From assembly GCA_045591985.1 (NCBI GenBank), contig JAZNTV010000067.1, forward strand, positions 1 through 37,704: a stretch of 37,704 bases of DNA. The letters run 5' to 3'. Below, in pieces: positions 1 through 8,814 of the stretch (position 1 is its first letter; every line of letters begins with the position of its first letter). The position numbers and the translations under genes are program-made. The notes beneath the pieces were generated by a model. That model saw nothing but the letters and a program-made list of their open reading frames with translations, was not told the DNA's origin and made no database searches. The stretch is from SIG588 sp045591985. GTDB lineage: Bacteria; Bacillota; Clostridia; Oscillospirales; Acutalibacteraceae.

Positions 1-2198
1 ATGTTCACGCAACCCTTGAACGCGTTGATCGCGATCTCGGTCACGGGATAGCCTTCGATAACCGAGGGGATGACCACATCGCCGCGGATCGCGGTGTCCA
101 CCTTCGTGATGGTCACCTTGCCGTCTGCGATGGTATAGGTATACGCATTGGCGTTGCTGTCTTCGCCGCAAATGTCGCAGATAGTGTCGTCACCGAAGAC
201 GTGACCCGCCTTGATGACTTCGCCGGCGGTGATGACTTCGCCGCACACAGCACACACGACAGCACCGTCATAACCGTCGATCGTACAAGTCGGCTCACAC
301 GACACCAAATGCAAATATCGGTTGTTCTCCTCCATCCATGCATGGATCGCGGCACAACGAGCAGGGTCGGCATTTGCTTTCGCACAGTAGGACGCTACCG
401 TATAAACCTCCACGCGGGTGATCTTCGGCGCTTCGGTATACCACAGGCGGAAAGAACCGATTCCGTTTAACCCGTTGGTAAAACACGCGGCGGGCAAAAA
501 CAGATCGCCCACACCGTCGACCATCGTAATGTGATACGACGGTTGACCCACGTTACCGTTAAAGTCGGTCTTTTGGCCGTCGCTGGCTTCATAGGCATTT
601 AATCCGACGGTGGCGTTTTCATAGCCTTCCGCCGCATAAAACCGCAGATACATCGGCACGTTTGCCGTTCTGTCGGTACAAAGTGCATCACCGAACACGT
701 TGAAATACCGATAAAGATTCACTCCTGCGCTATTGGGTTCCCGATCCCACCAGGTCATATCCCGCATTACTTCACGGGTTATGGCCGGGTAATAGGCACA
801 TATAGGTTTCTTTTCAAAATCCACATAGGCATAGCCGGTATCTTGCGACGAACAGAGATAGGCGGTATCCACTATCATAACCGAACGGATATATACGCTT
901 TCCGCACTGGCCGGGCAGCCAAGCACCGAAAAGCACAGATCACTGCTGTCGATCGCGGCGCGCTCCTCTGCCGTAAACGTATGGGTCACAAGACCGAATT
1001 CGTTATTTTTCAGCCCGTGTTTGTCAGTGAACATATCCACCTGTGCGGCCCCGTCGTAAGGAATATAACGAAACATTTGTCCCGTAGCGTTCCCGTCGAT
1101 GTAATATTCGATCACCGCCGTCACACTGCGTTCGGCAGGCACATCGGCCAACATCTCACCGCTCAAGCAAAAACCCGACCAGTCCGTCGCCAAAACCAGC
1201 CCGTTTTCCGCGGTATTGCCGATGACCGCAGGAGTCAATGCGCCTTTGTTTCCCCGCACGGTAAGAGTCCCATTGGAATATACCTCTCCGTATTTCACCT
1301 GCATCCACGCATACGGTTCGGGCAGTCCCTCGATACCCAGTGCCGGAATCGTTTCGGTCGCTCGCTCGCCGCACACAGTACACACACCCGTACGCACACC
1401 CGCTGTCGAATAGGTCGGCGGGACGGTGATCGTACCGTTTTCGCACGTATGTCCCTCGGCACACAAGCCGTACTGCCAGCGCGCCTCTGTCAGCGCGTCG
1501 TTTCCCGCATCGATCGTCATTGTGGCGCGGTCATCCGCCGTGCCGCCGTAATATACGTCGGCCAGGGCATCACAACGGAAAAATGCATCGGCACCCACGC
1601 GTATCAAGCTTCGCGGGAGCGTAATGTTTTCGAGGGAACTGCCCGCAAACGCAAACGCCCCCACCCGCGTCACCCCGCTCGGCAACGTGATCGTTTGAAG
1701 CGCCGTATTGGAAAAGGCAAAATCCCCGATCGCGGTAACCCCGCTCGGCAACGTCACAGCCACGAGCGCCGTACAATCCGCAAACAGCGACTCACCGATG
1801 GCCGTAAGTCCCCCCGGCAAGCGCACCGTCTCAAGTGACGCACACGCCGCAAAGGCACCGTCCCCAACCGTTGTTACGCTGTCGGGCAGGGTAACAGACA
1901 CAAGCGCGGTGCATTCCGAAAACACATCGTTCCCCACCCACGTAATACCGTGCGACAGCGTAAGCGATGTTATATGGTCACATCCGTAAAACGCCCACTC
2001 GTCGATTCCCGCAACGGGATAACCGCCGAGCGTCGCGGGCACCGTCACCGCGCCGCTCAATGCGGCGTCGGCCGACACGATTATCGCCTTGCCGTCGGTG
2101 ACAGTGTATTCATACATATCCTCTCCCGCCACGCTCGTGAACGGGACCATCGCCAACAGCAAAATCAGACTGCACACCAAACCGATCGTATGCCTCAT
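1..2198 (-). CDS. BspA-like leucine-rich-repeat secreted protein, 3' end cut by window edge
   Basis: I translated the minus strand from 2198 to 1 and found no stop, giving 732 complete codons. The ATG at 2198 has a GAGGG ribosome site 6 nt upstream; an in-frame ATG at 2204 is less well placed. Residues 1-25 form a Sec-type signal peptide (hydrophobic core around IGLVCSLILLLAM). Residues 50-230 hold about six 23-residue LRR_5/BspA repeats of the form CxxLxxVTLPxxVTxVGxxAF. Around 245-290 and 630-680 are two Cys-rich linkers with CxxC pairs (CTVCG, CAVCG, CDICG). The middle, 295-620, looks like beta-rich material with no family I recognise. From about residue 685 the N-terminal repeat module restarts (YTYTIADGKVTI, then EGYPVTEIAINAF). 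Such proteins are usually surface or secreted adhesion or binding proteins. It starts 14 nt after polC, so it probably shares that transcript. The anchoring domain, if any, is beyond the edge. Confidence 0.85.
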   Translation of the reverse strand, partial: MRHTIGLVCSLILLLAMVPFTSVAGEDMYEYTVTDGKAIIVSADAALSGAVTVPATLGGYPVAGIDEWAFYGCDHITSLTLSHGITWVGNDVFSECTALVSVTLPDSVTTVGDGAFAACASLETVRLPGGLTAIGESLFADCTALVAVTLPSGVTAIGDFAFSNTALQTITLPSGVTRVGAFAFAGSSLENITLPRSLIRVGADAFFRCDALADVYYGGTADDRATMTIDAGNDALTEARWQYGLCAEGHTCENGTITVPPTYSTAGVRTGVCTVCGERATETIPALGIEGLPEPYAWMQVKYGEVYSNGTLTVRGNKGALTPAVIGNTAENGLVLATDWSGFCLSGEMLADVPAERSVTAVIEYYIDGNATGQMFRYIPYDGAAQVDMFTDKHGLKNNEFGLVTHTFTAEERAAIDSSDLCFSVLGCPASAESVYIRSVMIVDTAYLCSSQDTGYAYVDFEKKPICAYYPAITREVMRDMTWWDREPNSAGVNLYRYFNVFGDALCTDRTANVPMYLRFYAAEGYENATVGLNAYEASDGQKTDFNGNVGQPSYHITMVDGVGDLFLPAACFTNGLNGIGSFRLWYTEAPKITRVEVYTVASYCAKANADPARCAAIHAWMEENNRYLHLVSCEPTCTIDGYDGAVVCAVCGEVITAGEVIKAGHVFGDDTICDICGEDSNANAYTYTIADGKVTITKVDTAIRGDVVIPSVIEGYPVTEIAINAFKGCVN
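1572..1985 (-). repeat. six tandem 69-nt leucine-rich-repeat units
   Basis: Within the secreted protein, six consecutive units of about 23 codons share the pattern L-x-x-V/I-T-L-P-x-x-V/L-T-x-V/I-G-x-x-A-F. Most start at a Cys (CDHITSL, CTALVSV, CASLETV, CTALVAV, then TALQTI and SSLENI). They are diverged at DNA level, so they look like old protein repeats and not a recent tandem expansion. Confidence 0.75.
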
Positions 2199-2212
2199 TG
2201 CCATCCCTCACT

Positions 2213-5200
2213 TTAGAAGAAACTCATTTGTGCCGAAGCAGGCAGATCACCGAACGCCCCCATTTGATTGAGGGTTTCCATCAACGTTTTCGAAACACCC
2301 GCACGCATCTGTACGTCGTCCTGCGAGAAGAACTCGCCCTCTTCCCGCGCTTTCACCAATGCTTCCGCCACCGAGCCGCCGAGGCCCTTGACAGCGCTGA
2401 ACGGCATACGGATACGCCCGTCTTCCATCGTAAATTTGTGCGCATGGGATTTGTAAATATCGGGCGGCAGGAATTCCACACCGCGCAGCATGGCTTCGTA
2501 TACGATATGTAAACTTTCCGCTTGGTCTTGTTCTTTTTGGGTGGCTTCTTTACCCCGTGCGCGAATGTTATCCATCAAGGACTTCACCGCATGGATGCCG
2601 CCCATCACGGGCTCGGCATCGAAATCTTCCCCGCGTCCCGTGAAGAACGCCGCATAATAGGCCGCGGGATGATACACCTTGTACCACGCCACGCGCAACG
2701 CCGCAATCACATACGCCGCCGCGTGTGCCTTCGGGAACATGTATTTGATCTTCATACAGGAATCCACATACCACTGCGGTACGTCGTGTTCTTTCATTGC
2801 TTCGAAATGCTCTTCCGTGAGCAATTTCGTTGCGTTACCTTTACGCACGATCTCCATGATCTTAAACGCCATTTTCGGTTCAAGCCCGCGGTGCATAAGA
2901 TATGTCATAATGCCGTCACGCGTACCGATCACGTTCGAGATGGTACACGTACCCGCTTTGATCAGTTCCTGTGCGTTGCCGAGCCACACGTCGGTACCGT
3001 GGGACAGACCCGAGATCTGTAACAAATCGGCAAAGTTTTTCGGTTGTGTTTCAAGCAACATCTGCCGCACAAAGTTAGTGCCCATTTCGGGAATGGACAA
3101 GGTACCGTTTTCCACCCCCAACTGTTCCGCCGTAATGCCCAGCGCCTCGGTAGAGGTAAACAGCGAATACACCGCCGGATCGGACATCGGCACGTCCATC
3201 ACCGCAATACCCGTATTTTCTTCAAGGTATTTATAGGTGGTGGGAATAACGTGACCGAGGTTGTCCAGTTTCAAAATGGTATCGTGGATGGAATGGAAAT
3301 CGAAGTGGGTCGTGAGAATTTCGGATTTCGGATCGTCTGCCGGATGCTGGATCGGGCAGAAATCCTCCACGTCGAACTCGTCCGGCACGACCACCATACC
3401 GCCCGGATGTTGACCCGTCGTGCGTTTGATACCCGTGCATCCCGCCGCCAAACGTTCGATCTCGGCCGGGGTATAGGCAAGCCCGCGCTCCTCCGCGTAT
3501 TTCTTCACGTAACCGTAGGCCGTCTTTTCCGCCACGGTGGAGATCGTACCCGCCTTGAACACGTGATCCAAACCAAACAGTTTTTCGGTATAGCGGTGTG
3601 CATAGAACTGATATTCGCTGGCGAAATTCAAGTCGATATCGGGCGCTTTGTCGCCATCGAACCCAAGGAAGGTTTCAAACGGGATCTCGTGACCGTCGCG
3701 ACCAAGCGGTTCGCCGCACTGCGGACACACCTTATCGGGCAGATCGAAGCCCGAACCCACTTCACCGTGGGTGAAGAATTCGGAATACTTACATTTTTTA
3801 CATACATAGTGCGGGGCAAGCGGATTCACTTCCGAGATCCCCGCCATGCTCGCGACGAAGGAGGAACCGACCGAACCACGCGAACCGACCAGATACCCGT
3901 GATCCACCGAATCTTTCACGAGTTTCTGTGCGATCATATACAATACCGAGAACCCGTGTTTGATGATCGAACTAAGCTCACGCTCCAGACGCGCAGAAAC
4001 GATCTCGGGCAACGGATCGCCGTAGATCTCTTTCGCACGGTTCCAACAGATCTCCTGCAGTTCGTCGTCGGCGCCGTCCATATGCGGCGAAAAAGTCCCC
4101 TTGGGAATGGGACGCACCGCTTCGATGCTGTCGGCAATGCGGCGGGGATTTTCCACCACCACTTCATACGCTTTTTCTTCACCCAGATAGGCAAATTCCG
4201 CGAGCATCTCTTCGGTGTTGCGGAAATACAGCGGCGCCTGTTCGTCTGCGTCGCCGTATCCCTGTCCCGCCTGCAAAATGCGACGGTAGACCTCGTCTTC
4301 GGCATCCATGAAATGCACGTCGCAAGTGGCACACACAGGAATGTTCAATTTTTCACCGAGCCGCACGATGGTGCGGTTGAAGTCCCGCAACTGTTCTTCG
4401 GTCTGCACCGTGCCGTTACGCAGCATAAAGGCGTTGTTTCCGATCGGCTGAATTTCCAGAAAATCGTGGAATTTGGCGATCTCACACAGTTCGCCCCACG
4501 GCTTTCCCGCCAAAATAGCATGGAACAACTCACCCGCTTCACACGCGCTGCCGAGAATCAGCCCCTCGCGGTGCTCCATCAGCTTGGTTTTGGTGATGCG
4601 GGGTTTGCGATAAAAATTCTTGGTATGCGACCAAGAGATCAGTTTATACAGGTTCTTAAGACCCACCTGATTCTTCACAAGCAGGATCAAGTGATACGGA
4701 GCCGCTTTTTTGTCTTCCAGCGATTCGTTGATCTCTTCCCACGTGCGCACGCCGCGCAGATCACGCAGATCGGTACACATGCAAAGGAAGATCTCCGCCA
4801 ACACCGCCGCGTCATCACACGCGCGATGATGGTTGAAATCACCGAGATGCAGGTGTTCCGCCACCGTATTCAATTTATGATTCTTCAACTGAGGATAAAG
4901 CGCACGGGCAAGCGGCACCGTATCGATCGCACCGAAAGGATACCCCATATCCTGCCGCACGGCCGCTTGACGGATAAACGCCGTATCGAAACCGGCATTG
5001 TGTGCCACCAAAACGGTGGTGTCGCCGCAAAAATCGTAAAACGCTTCCAGCGCTTCCCGCTCGCTCAAGGCATTCGCCACCATCGCATCGGTAATCCCGG
5101 TAAGTTCGGTGATCTTCGGCGGAATCGGACGTTCCGGGTTCACAAAGGTGTTAAAGGTATCGCACACCGCGCCGTCGTGTAATCGCACCGCACCGATTTC

Positions 5201-6580
5201 GGTAATACGGTCGGACAAGGCACTGAGACCGGTAGTCTCCAAGTCAAACACGATCACATCGCCGCCGATCTCGCCGGTAACTCCCGGTTCCACAGCGCCC
5301 GCGCGATCATTCACGTAATACGCCTCGCTGCCGTAAAGGATCTTGATATCCACTCCTTTTTTGGCAAGCTTTTCGGCCGTATTCATCGCATCGGGGAACG
5401 CCTGCGCCACACCGTGATCGGTAATGGCCACAGCGGGGTGTCCCCAGGCCGCTGCCCGCTCGACCAAGGCAGACGCCTCACTCACCGCGTCCATTTGGGA
5501 CATTTTCGTATGCATATGTAACTCCACCCGTTTAACGGGTGCGTTATCCTTTTTCTCATACTTCGCAAGCATTGCCAGCGAGCGGATGCGGATCTGGTTA
5601 TCTTTGGCAAACTCATTGTAATCGTATCCGCCCGAAATGAGCACACACATACCGGGTTTAAGCGCTTCCATCAACGCTTTTTTATCTTTATCCCGCCGAT
5701 GATCAGCACGCAAAACCGCCGTGATCGAATTGGTCTTATCCGACAAACACAGGTTGAACCGCGTGCTGTTGCCGTCGCGGCTTTCCCGTGCGTCAATCTT
5801 AAAGATCTCGCCCCACACCGTCACAAAACTACCGTCCGCTTCAAGCGTCGACATGGCCTGCGGCCTCTCGTTGGAGGGGGTACCGAACATGTAATTGGCC
5901 GTCTCAAGCCACACGGGCAACCCGTCGCGCGGCGGCGTGTTCGGATCGGCGGGATCGAGCGGAATGGGGTTTGCCACATCCTGCTGTGCCGCCTTCTTCA
6001 TCGCCTTTTGCCGCTGCTCTTCGCGTTGGGCCGCGGCGGCAGCCGCCGCCTCACGATCGGCTTCTTCCCGCAAAGCACGGTAATAATCATCGTCGGTGTC
6101 TAATGCATCTGCCCCTTCGAGCACTACCGATACGCGACGGTCGAACACTTCCTCGATCACTTCCGCAAGCAAGCGATCCACACCCATTGCACACAGCATT
6201 TCGCGCCCGCCGCGCGGCAAAACCACCGTAAATTCATTTTCTTCCAAGCGGAAAGTTGCCCCGTCGAAACTGCCGCCCACCATTGTGTGGCGAGTTCGAA
6301 GCAGATCGATAAGCAACGGGAACAGGGATTCATCCCCCAATTGCCCGCCGGAATAATGCGGCATCAACGTCACCGCCGCATGCAAAACGCCCGACAACCA
6401 CTCCGCCGTATCGTGCAGATCCATATAGGCCACCGCCCCTTCCGGTGCCACGGTGACCGTCACTTGATGTCGCTCGTTATGTACACGCACACCGAGCACC
6501 ATCGCATCACGCAGCGGCGCTTTGATCGGTATGTCTTTCAAATATTGTCCAAACAGTTCGCCAAACAAGGGCGCTCCCAT
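2213..6580 (-). CDS. polC: DNA polymerase III alpha subunit, PolC type
   Basis: The product is 1455 residues, the normal size for PolC, the replicative polymerase of Gram-positive bacteria with built-in 3'-5' proofreading. Visible domains: an N-terminal region with an Ala/Glu-rich linker (about 165-200), an OB fold (about 250-340), the first part of the PHP domain from VELHMHT (about 352), a DEDD exonuclease inserted in PHP (FDLETTG at about 445, VLVAHNAGFD at about 523, HHRACDDA at about 584), a zinc site (CKKC at 927, CPQC at 952), and the palm motif PDIDLNF at about 980. The C-terminal QMSFF closely resembles a beta-clamp-binding motif. The start ATG is preceded by AAGGAG, and that site overlaps the TAA stop of ispG (TAAGGAG), suggesting translational coupling. 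It is the last housekeeping gene of the long minus-strand operon. Confidence 0.98.
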   Translation of the reverse strand: MGAPLFGELFGQYLKDIPIKAPLRDAMVLGVRVHNERHQVTVTVAPEGAVAYMDLHDTAEWLSGVLHAAVTLMPHYSGGQLGDESLFPLLIDLLRTRHTMVGGSFDGATFRLEENEFTVVLPRGGREMLCAMGVDRLLAEVIEEVFDRRVSVVLEGADALDTDDDYYRALREEADREAAAAAAAQREEQRQKAMKKAAQQDVANPIPLDPADPNTPPRDGLPVWLETANYMFGTPSNERPQAMSTLEADGSFVTVWGEIFKIDARESRDGNSTRFNLCLSDKTNSITAVLRADHRRDKDKKALMEALKPGMCVLISGGYDYNEFAKDNQIRIRSLAMLAKYEKKDNAPVKRVELHMHTKMSQMDAVSEASALVERAAAWGHPAVAITDHGVAQAFPDAMNTAEKLAKKGVDIKILYGSEAYYVNDRAGAVEPGVTGEIGGDVIVFDLETTGLSALSDRITEIGAVRLHDGAVCDTFNTFVNPERPIPPKITELTGITDAMVANALSEREALEAFYDFCGDTTVLVAHNAGFDTAFIRQAAVRQDMGYPFGAIDTVPLARALYPQLKNHKLNTVAEHLHLGDFNHHRACDDAAVLAEIFLCMCTDLRDLRGVRTWEEINESLEDKKAAPYHLILLVKNQVGLKNLYKLISWSHTKNFYRKPRITKTKLMEHREGLILGSACEAGELFHAILAGKPWGELCEIAKFHDFLEIQPIGNNAFMLRNGTVQTEEQLRDFNRTIVRLGEKLNIPVCATCDVHFMDAEDEVYRRILQAGQGYGDADEQAPLYFRNTEEMLAEFAYLGEEKAYEVVVENPRRIADSIEAVRPIPKGTFSPHMDGADDELQEICWNRAKEIYGDPLPEIVSARLERELSSIIKHGFSVLYMIAQKLVKDSVDHGYLVGSRGSVGSSFVASMAGISEVNPLAPHYVCKKCKYSEFFTHGEVGSGFDLPDKVCPQCGEPLGRDGHEIPFETFLGFDGDKAPDIDLNFASEYQFYAHRYTEKLFGLDHVFKAGTISTVAEKTAYGYVKKYAEERGLAYTPAEIERLAAGCTGIKRTTGQHPGGMVVVPDEFDVEDFCPIQHPADDPKSEILTTHFDFHSIHDTILKLDNLGHVIPTTYKYLEENTGIAVMDVPMSDPAVYSLFTSTEALGITAEQLGVENGTLSIPEMGTNFVRQMLLETQPKNFADLLQISGLSHGTDVWLGNAQELIKAGTCTISNVIGTRDGIMTYLMHRGLEPKMAFKIMEIVRKGNATKLLTEEHFEAMKEHDVPQWYVDSCMKIKYMFPKAHAAAYVIAALRVAWYKVYHPAAYYAAFFTGRGEDFDAEPVMGGIHAVKSLMDNIRARGKEATQKEQDQAESLHIVYEAMLRGVEFLPPDIYKSHAHKFTMEDGRIRMPFSAVKGLGGSVAEALVKAREEGEFFSQDDVQMRAGVSKTLMETLNQMGAFGDLPASAQMSFF

Positions 6581-6592
6581 AATACAAACTCC

Positions 6593-7633
6593 TTACAACT
6601 TTGCAATTTCCTTCATCAACTCTTCCACAGCGACCTCTTCGGGCACTGTGCGCAATACCTCGCCTTTTCTAAATATCGCCACTTTGCCGTTGCCGCCCGC
6701 AAGACCGATATCCGCCTCGCGCGCTTCCCCGGGACCGTTCACCACACAACCCATCACAGCCACGGTGATCGGTTTTTTAACCGCATCCAAGCGGGCTTCC
6801 ACTTCGCCGGCAATACCGATCAGATCGATCGCGGTACGCCCGCAGGTGGGGCAGGATACCAAACGCGGACGATCCTGTCGCACCCCCAAGGCGTATAAAA
6901 TATCGCGGCCGGCCGCCACCTCTTTCACCGGGTCGGCCGTGAGCGATACCCGAATGGTATCACCGATACCGTGGAGCAACAAACTGCCGATACCGGCCGC
7001 CGATTTCAAAAGTCCCATCCGCTCGGTTCCCGCTTCGGTCACACCGACATGCAAAGGATAATCGCAACACGCAGCCGTCAACTCATACGCTTTCACCATG
7101 GTCGGTACATCGGAGGATTTCATCGACAGCACAATATGGTCAAAATCGTATTTCTCGAGCAACCGGGCGTGGTACAACGCACTGTCGCGCAAAGCTTCGG
7201 CACACGGATGCCCATACTTTTGCAAGATCTCTTTTTCGAGCGAACCGCCGTTGACCCCGATGCGAATGGGGATCCCCCTTTCGCGGCACACGGTCGCCAC
7301 CGCGCGAACGTTCTCTTCCCCGCCGATGTTACCGGGGTTGATACGGATCTTGTCGATTCCCGCTGCCGCCGCTTCCAAGGCCAGTTTGTAATCGAAATGA
7401 ATATCCGCCACCAACGGCACCGATACAGCCTCTTTCAACGCGGGAATCAGCGCGATCGCCTCTTTATTCGGAATGGCGGCGCGAATCAGTTCACAGCCCG
7501 CCGCCTCCAGCGCCTTTGCTTGCGCCACACTGCCCGCTATATCGTGTGCGGGCACATTCAGCATCGACTGCACCGTCACGGGATGTCCCCCGCCGATCAA
7601 CACACCGCCTGCATTCACCGTTCGCTTTGCCAT
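6593..7633 (-). CDS. ispG: 4-hydroxy-3-methylbut-2-enyl diphosphate synthase (IspG/GcpE)
   Basis: The 346-residue product matches the bacterial two-domain IspG. It converts MEcPP to HMBPP in the MEP isoprenoid pathway using a 4Fe-4S cluster. The N-terminal TIM-barrel part has VTVQSMLNVPAHD and the ADIHFDYKLA strand. The C-terminal cluster-binding part has SCPTCGRTAIDL and GCVVNGPGEA, giving the three cysteines expected for the cluster. It begins 4 nt after rseP stops, and its GGGAGG ribosome site lies inside the last codons of rseP. dxr, the second MEP-pathway gene, is two genes upstream. The order dxr-rseP-ispG-polC is a common clostridial arrangement. Confidence 0.97.
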   Translation of the reverse strand: MAKRTVNAGGVLIGGGHPVTVQSMLNVPAHDIAGSVAQAKALEAAGCELIRAAIPNKEAIALIPALKEAVSVPLVADIHFDYKLALEAAAAGIDKIRINPGNIGGEENVRAVATVCRERGIPIRIGVNGGSLEKEILQKYGHPCAEALRDSALYHARLLEKYDFDHIVLSMKSSDVPTMVKAYELTAACCDYPLHVGVTEAGTERMGLLKSAAGIGSLLLHGIGDTIRVSLTADPVKEVAAGRDILYALGVRQDRPRLVSCPTCGRTAIDLIGIAGEVEARLDAVKKPITVAVMGCVVNGPGEAREADIGLAGGNGKVAIFRKGEVLRTVPEEVAVEELMKEIAKL

Positions 7634-7637
7634 ATGC

Positions 7638-8810
7638 TCAACCTCCCGTAACTAACTTTGTAATGTCGCTGTAGGTCACTGCCAACATCAGTAACAACAG
7701 CAAGATCAGCCCGACAAAATTCACGATCCCTTCATATTTGGCCGGCACTTTGCGGCGGAAGACGAGTTCAAACAGCAAAAACACCAACCGACCGCCGTCC
7801 AATGCAGGCAGAGGCAACAAATTGAACACACCCACGTTCACCGTGATAAGCGTTATCAGTGTGAACAGTGAGCTGAGCCCCGCCAAACGATTGGTGTGGG
7901 TCACGGCATTTTCCACCGCATCACCGATCACATCCACCGTACCGACAGGCCCCGACAGATCGTTTAATCCGTATTTGCCGGTAAACAGGTCGCCGAGGGT
8001 GCGCCACACCATTACGCCGAGCGAATACTCGCTTTTCAGCGCATATGAGAAGACATTCCCGAAGGTGCGCTTTTCACCTACAACGATAAAGTCATATTGC
8101 AAATAGCGGTTCCCTGCCTCGTCGGTCGTCAAGCGAAACGTCACGTCGTCGAGCGCCACTTTTTCCGATTTTCCGTGGGCGGTTTCACGGCGGACCACCA
8201 TATCAAACACACCGTCTTCATCCGATTGCAACGCAGAAACCATATCGTACTCCGCGGTAAGCACCCGTCGCCCGTTGATGCTGAGAATCGTATCCTTCGG
8301 GCGAAGACCGGTTTGATAGGCGGGCGTATCTTCTTCCAGCGAGTGGATCTGCGTGGTGGAAAACAACACGTCGCCCTTATCATTCGGCGTTTGGCAAAAC
8401 GCGTAATTCACCACCAACAACACGTAACCGAGCACCAGATTCATCACGGCACCCGCCACCACGATCAAAATGCGTTGCCATACCTTTTTTTGATAAAACG
8501 CGCGTCCGTCGTTCGACGGTGTTTCCGTTCCCTTTTGAAACCCGCTGCCGCCGAGTGATTCGGGCATCTCGGTTTCGGGGTCTTCCCCTTCCATGGCACA
8601 GAAGCCGCCGATGGGAAGCAAACGCAATGTGTATTTCGTTTCGCCCTTACCGAACTGCAACAGTTTCGGGCCCATACCGATGGCAAACTCATTTACCTTC
8701 ACACGGCAGAGTTTCGCCACAATGAAGTGGCCGAACTCGTGCAACATAATAATGAGTCCGAAAATAAGCAACGCCGCCAGGATCTTGCCGGCAGTTACCA
8801 AAACAGTCAT
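7638..8810 (-). CDS. rseP: RseP-family site-2 zinc metalloprotease
   Basis: A 390-residue integral membrane protease of the M50 family, cutting membrane-embedded anti-sigma factors or signal-peptide remnants. The first transmembrane helix carries the zinc-binding HEFGH at residues 24-28. A helix near 125-150 (ILIVVAGAVMNLVLGYVLLV) is followed by one PDZ domain (about 165-260, with AYQTGLRPKDTILSINGR). The C-terminal helices contain the third metal-ligand motif NLLPLPALDGG. One PDZ domain and this length fit Gram-positive RseP/RasP. Its ATG lies 4 nt after the dxr stop, with the ribosome site formed by the end of dxr (AAAGGG). The substrate is not evident from the neighbourhood. Confidence 0.95.
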   Translation of the reverse strand: MTVLVTAGKILAALLIFGLIIMLHEFGHFIVAKLCRVKVNEFAIGMGPKLLQFGKGETKYTLRLLPIGGFCAMEGEDPETEMPESLGGSGFQKGTETPSNDGRAFYQKKVWQRILIVVAGAVMNLVLGYVLLVVNYAFCQTPNDKGDVLFSTTQIHSLEEDTPAYQTGLRPKDTILSINGRRVLTAEYDMVSALQSDEDGVFDMVVRRETAHGKSEKVALDDVTFRLTTDEAGNRYLQYDFIVVGEKRTFGNVFSYALKSEYSLGVMVWRTLGDLFTGKYGLNDLSGPVGTVDVIGDAVENAVTHTNRLAGLSSLFTLITLITVNVGVFNLLPLPALDGGRLVFLLFELVFRRKVPAKYEGIVNFVGLILLLLLMLAVTYSDITKLVTGG

Positions 8811-8814
8811 GACA

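Noticed and set aside
843..1838. Plus-strand open frame of about 330 codons
   Set aside because: It lies opposite the leucine-rich-repeat gene, whose repeats and signal peptide are convincing; the plus-strand product has no motif.
1572..1985. Tandem repeats considered as a CRISPR-like or satellite array
   Set aside because: The unit is exactly 23 codons in frame with leucine-rich-repeat consensus and no spacers.
3044..5182. Plus-strand open frame of about 700 codons antisense to polC
   Set aside because: It is a shadow of a fully recognisable polC; its translation is rich in His, Arg and Phe with no known motif and there is no ribosome site.
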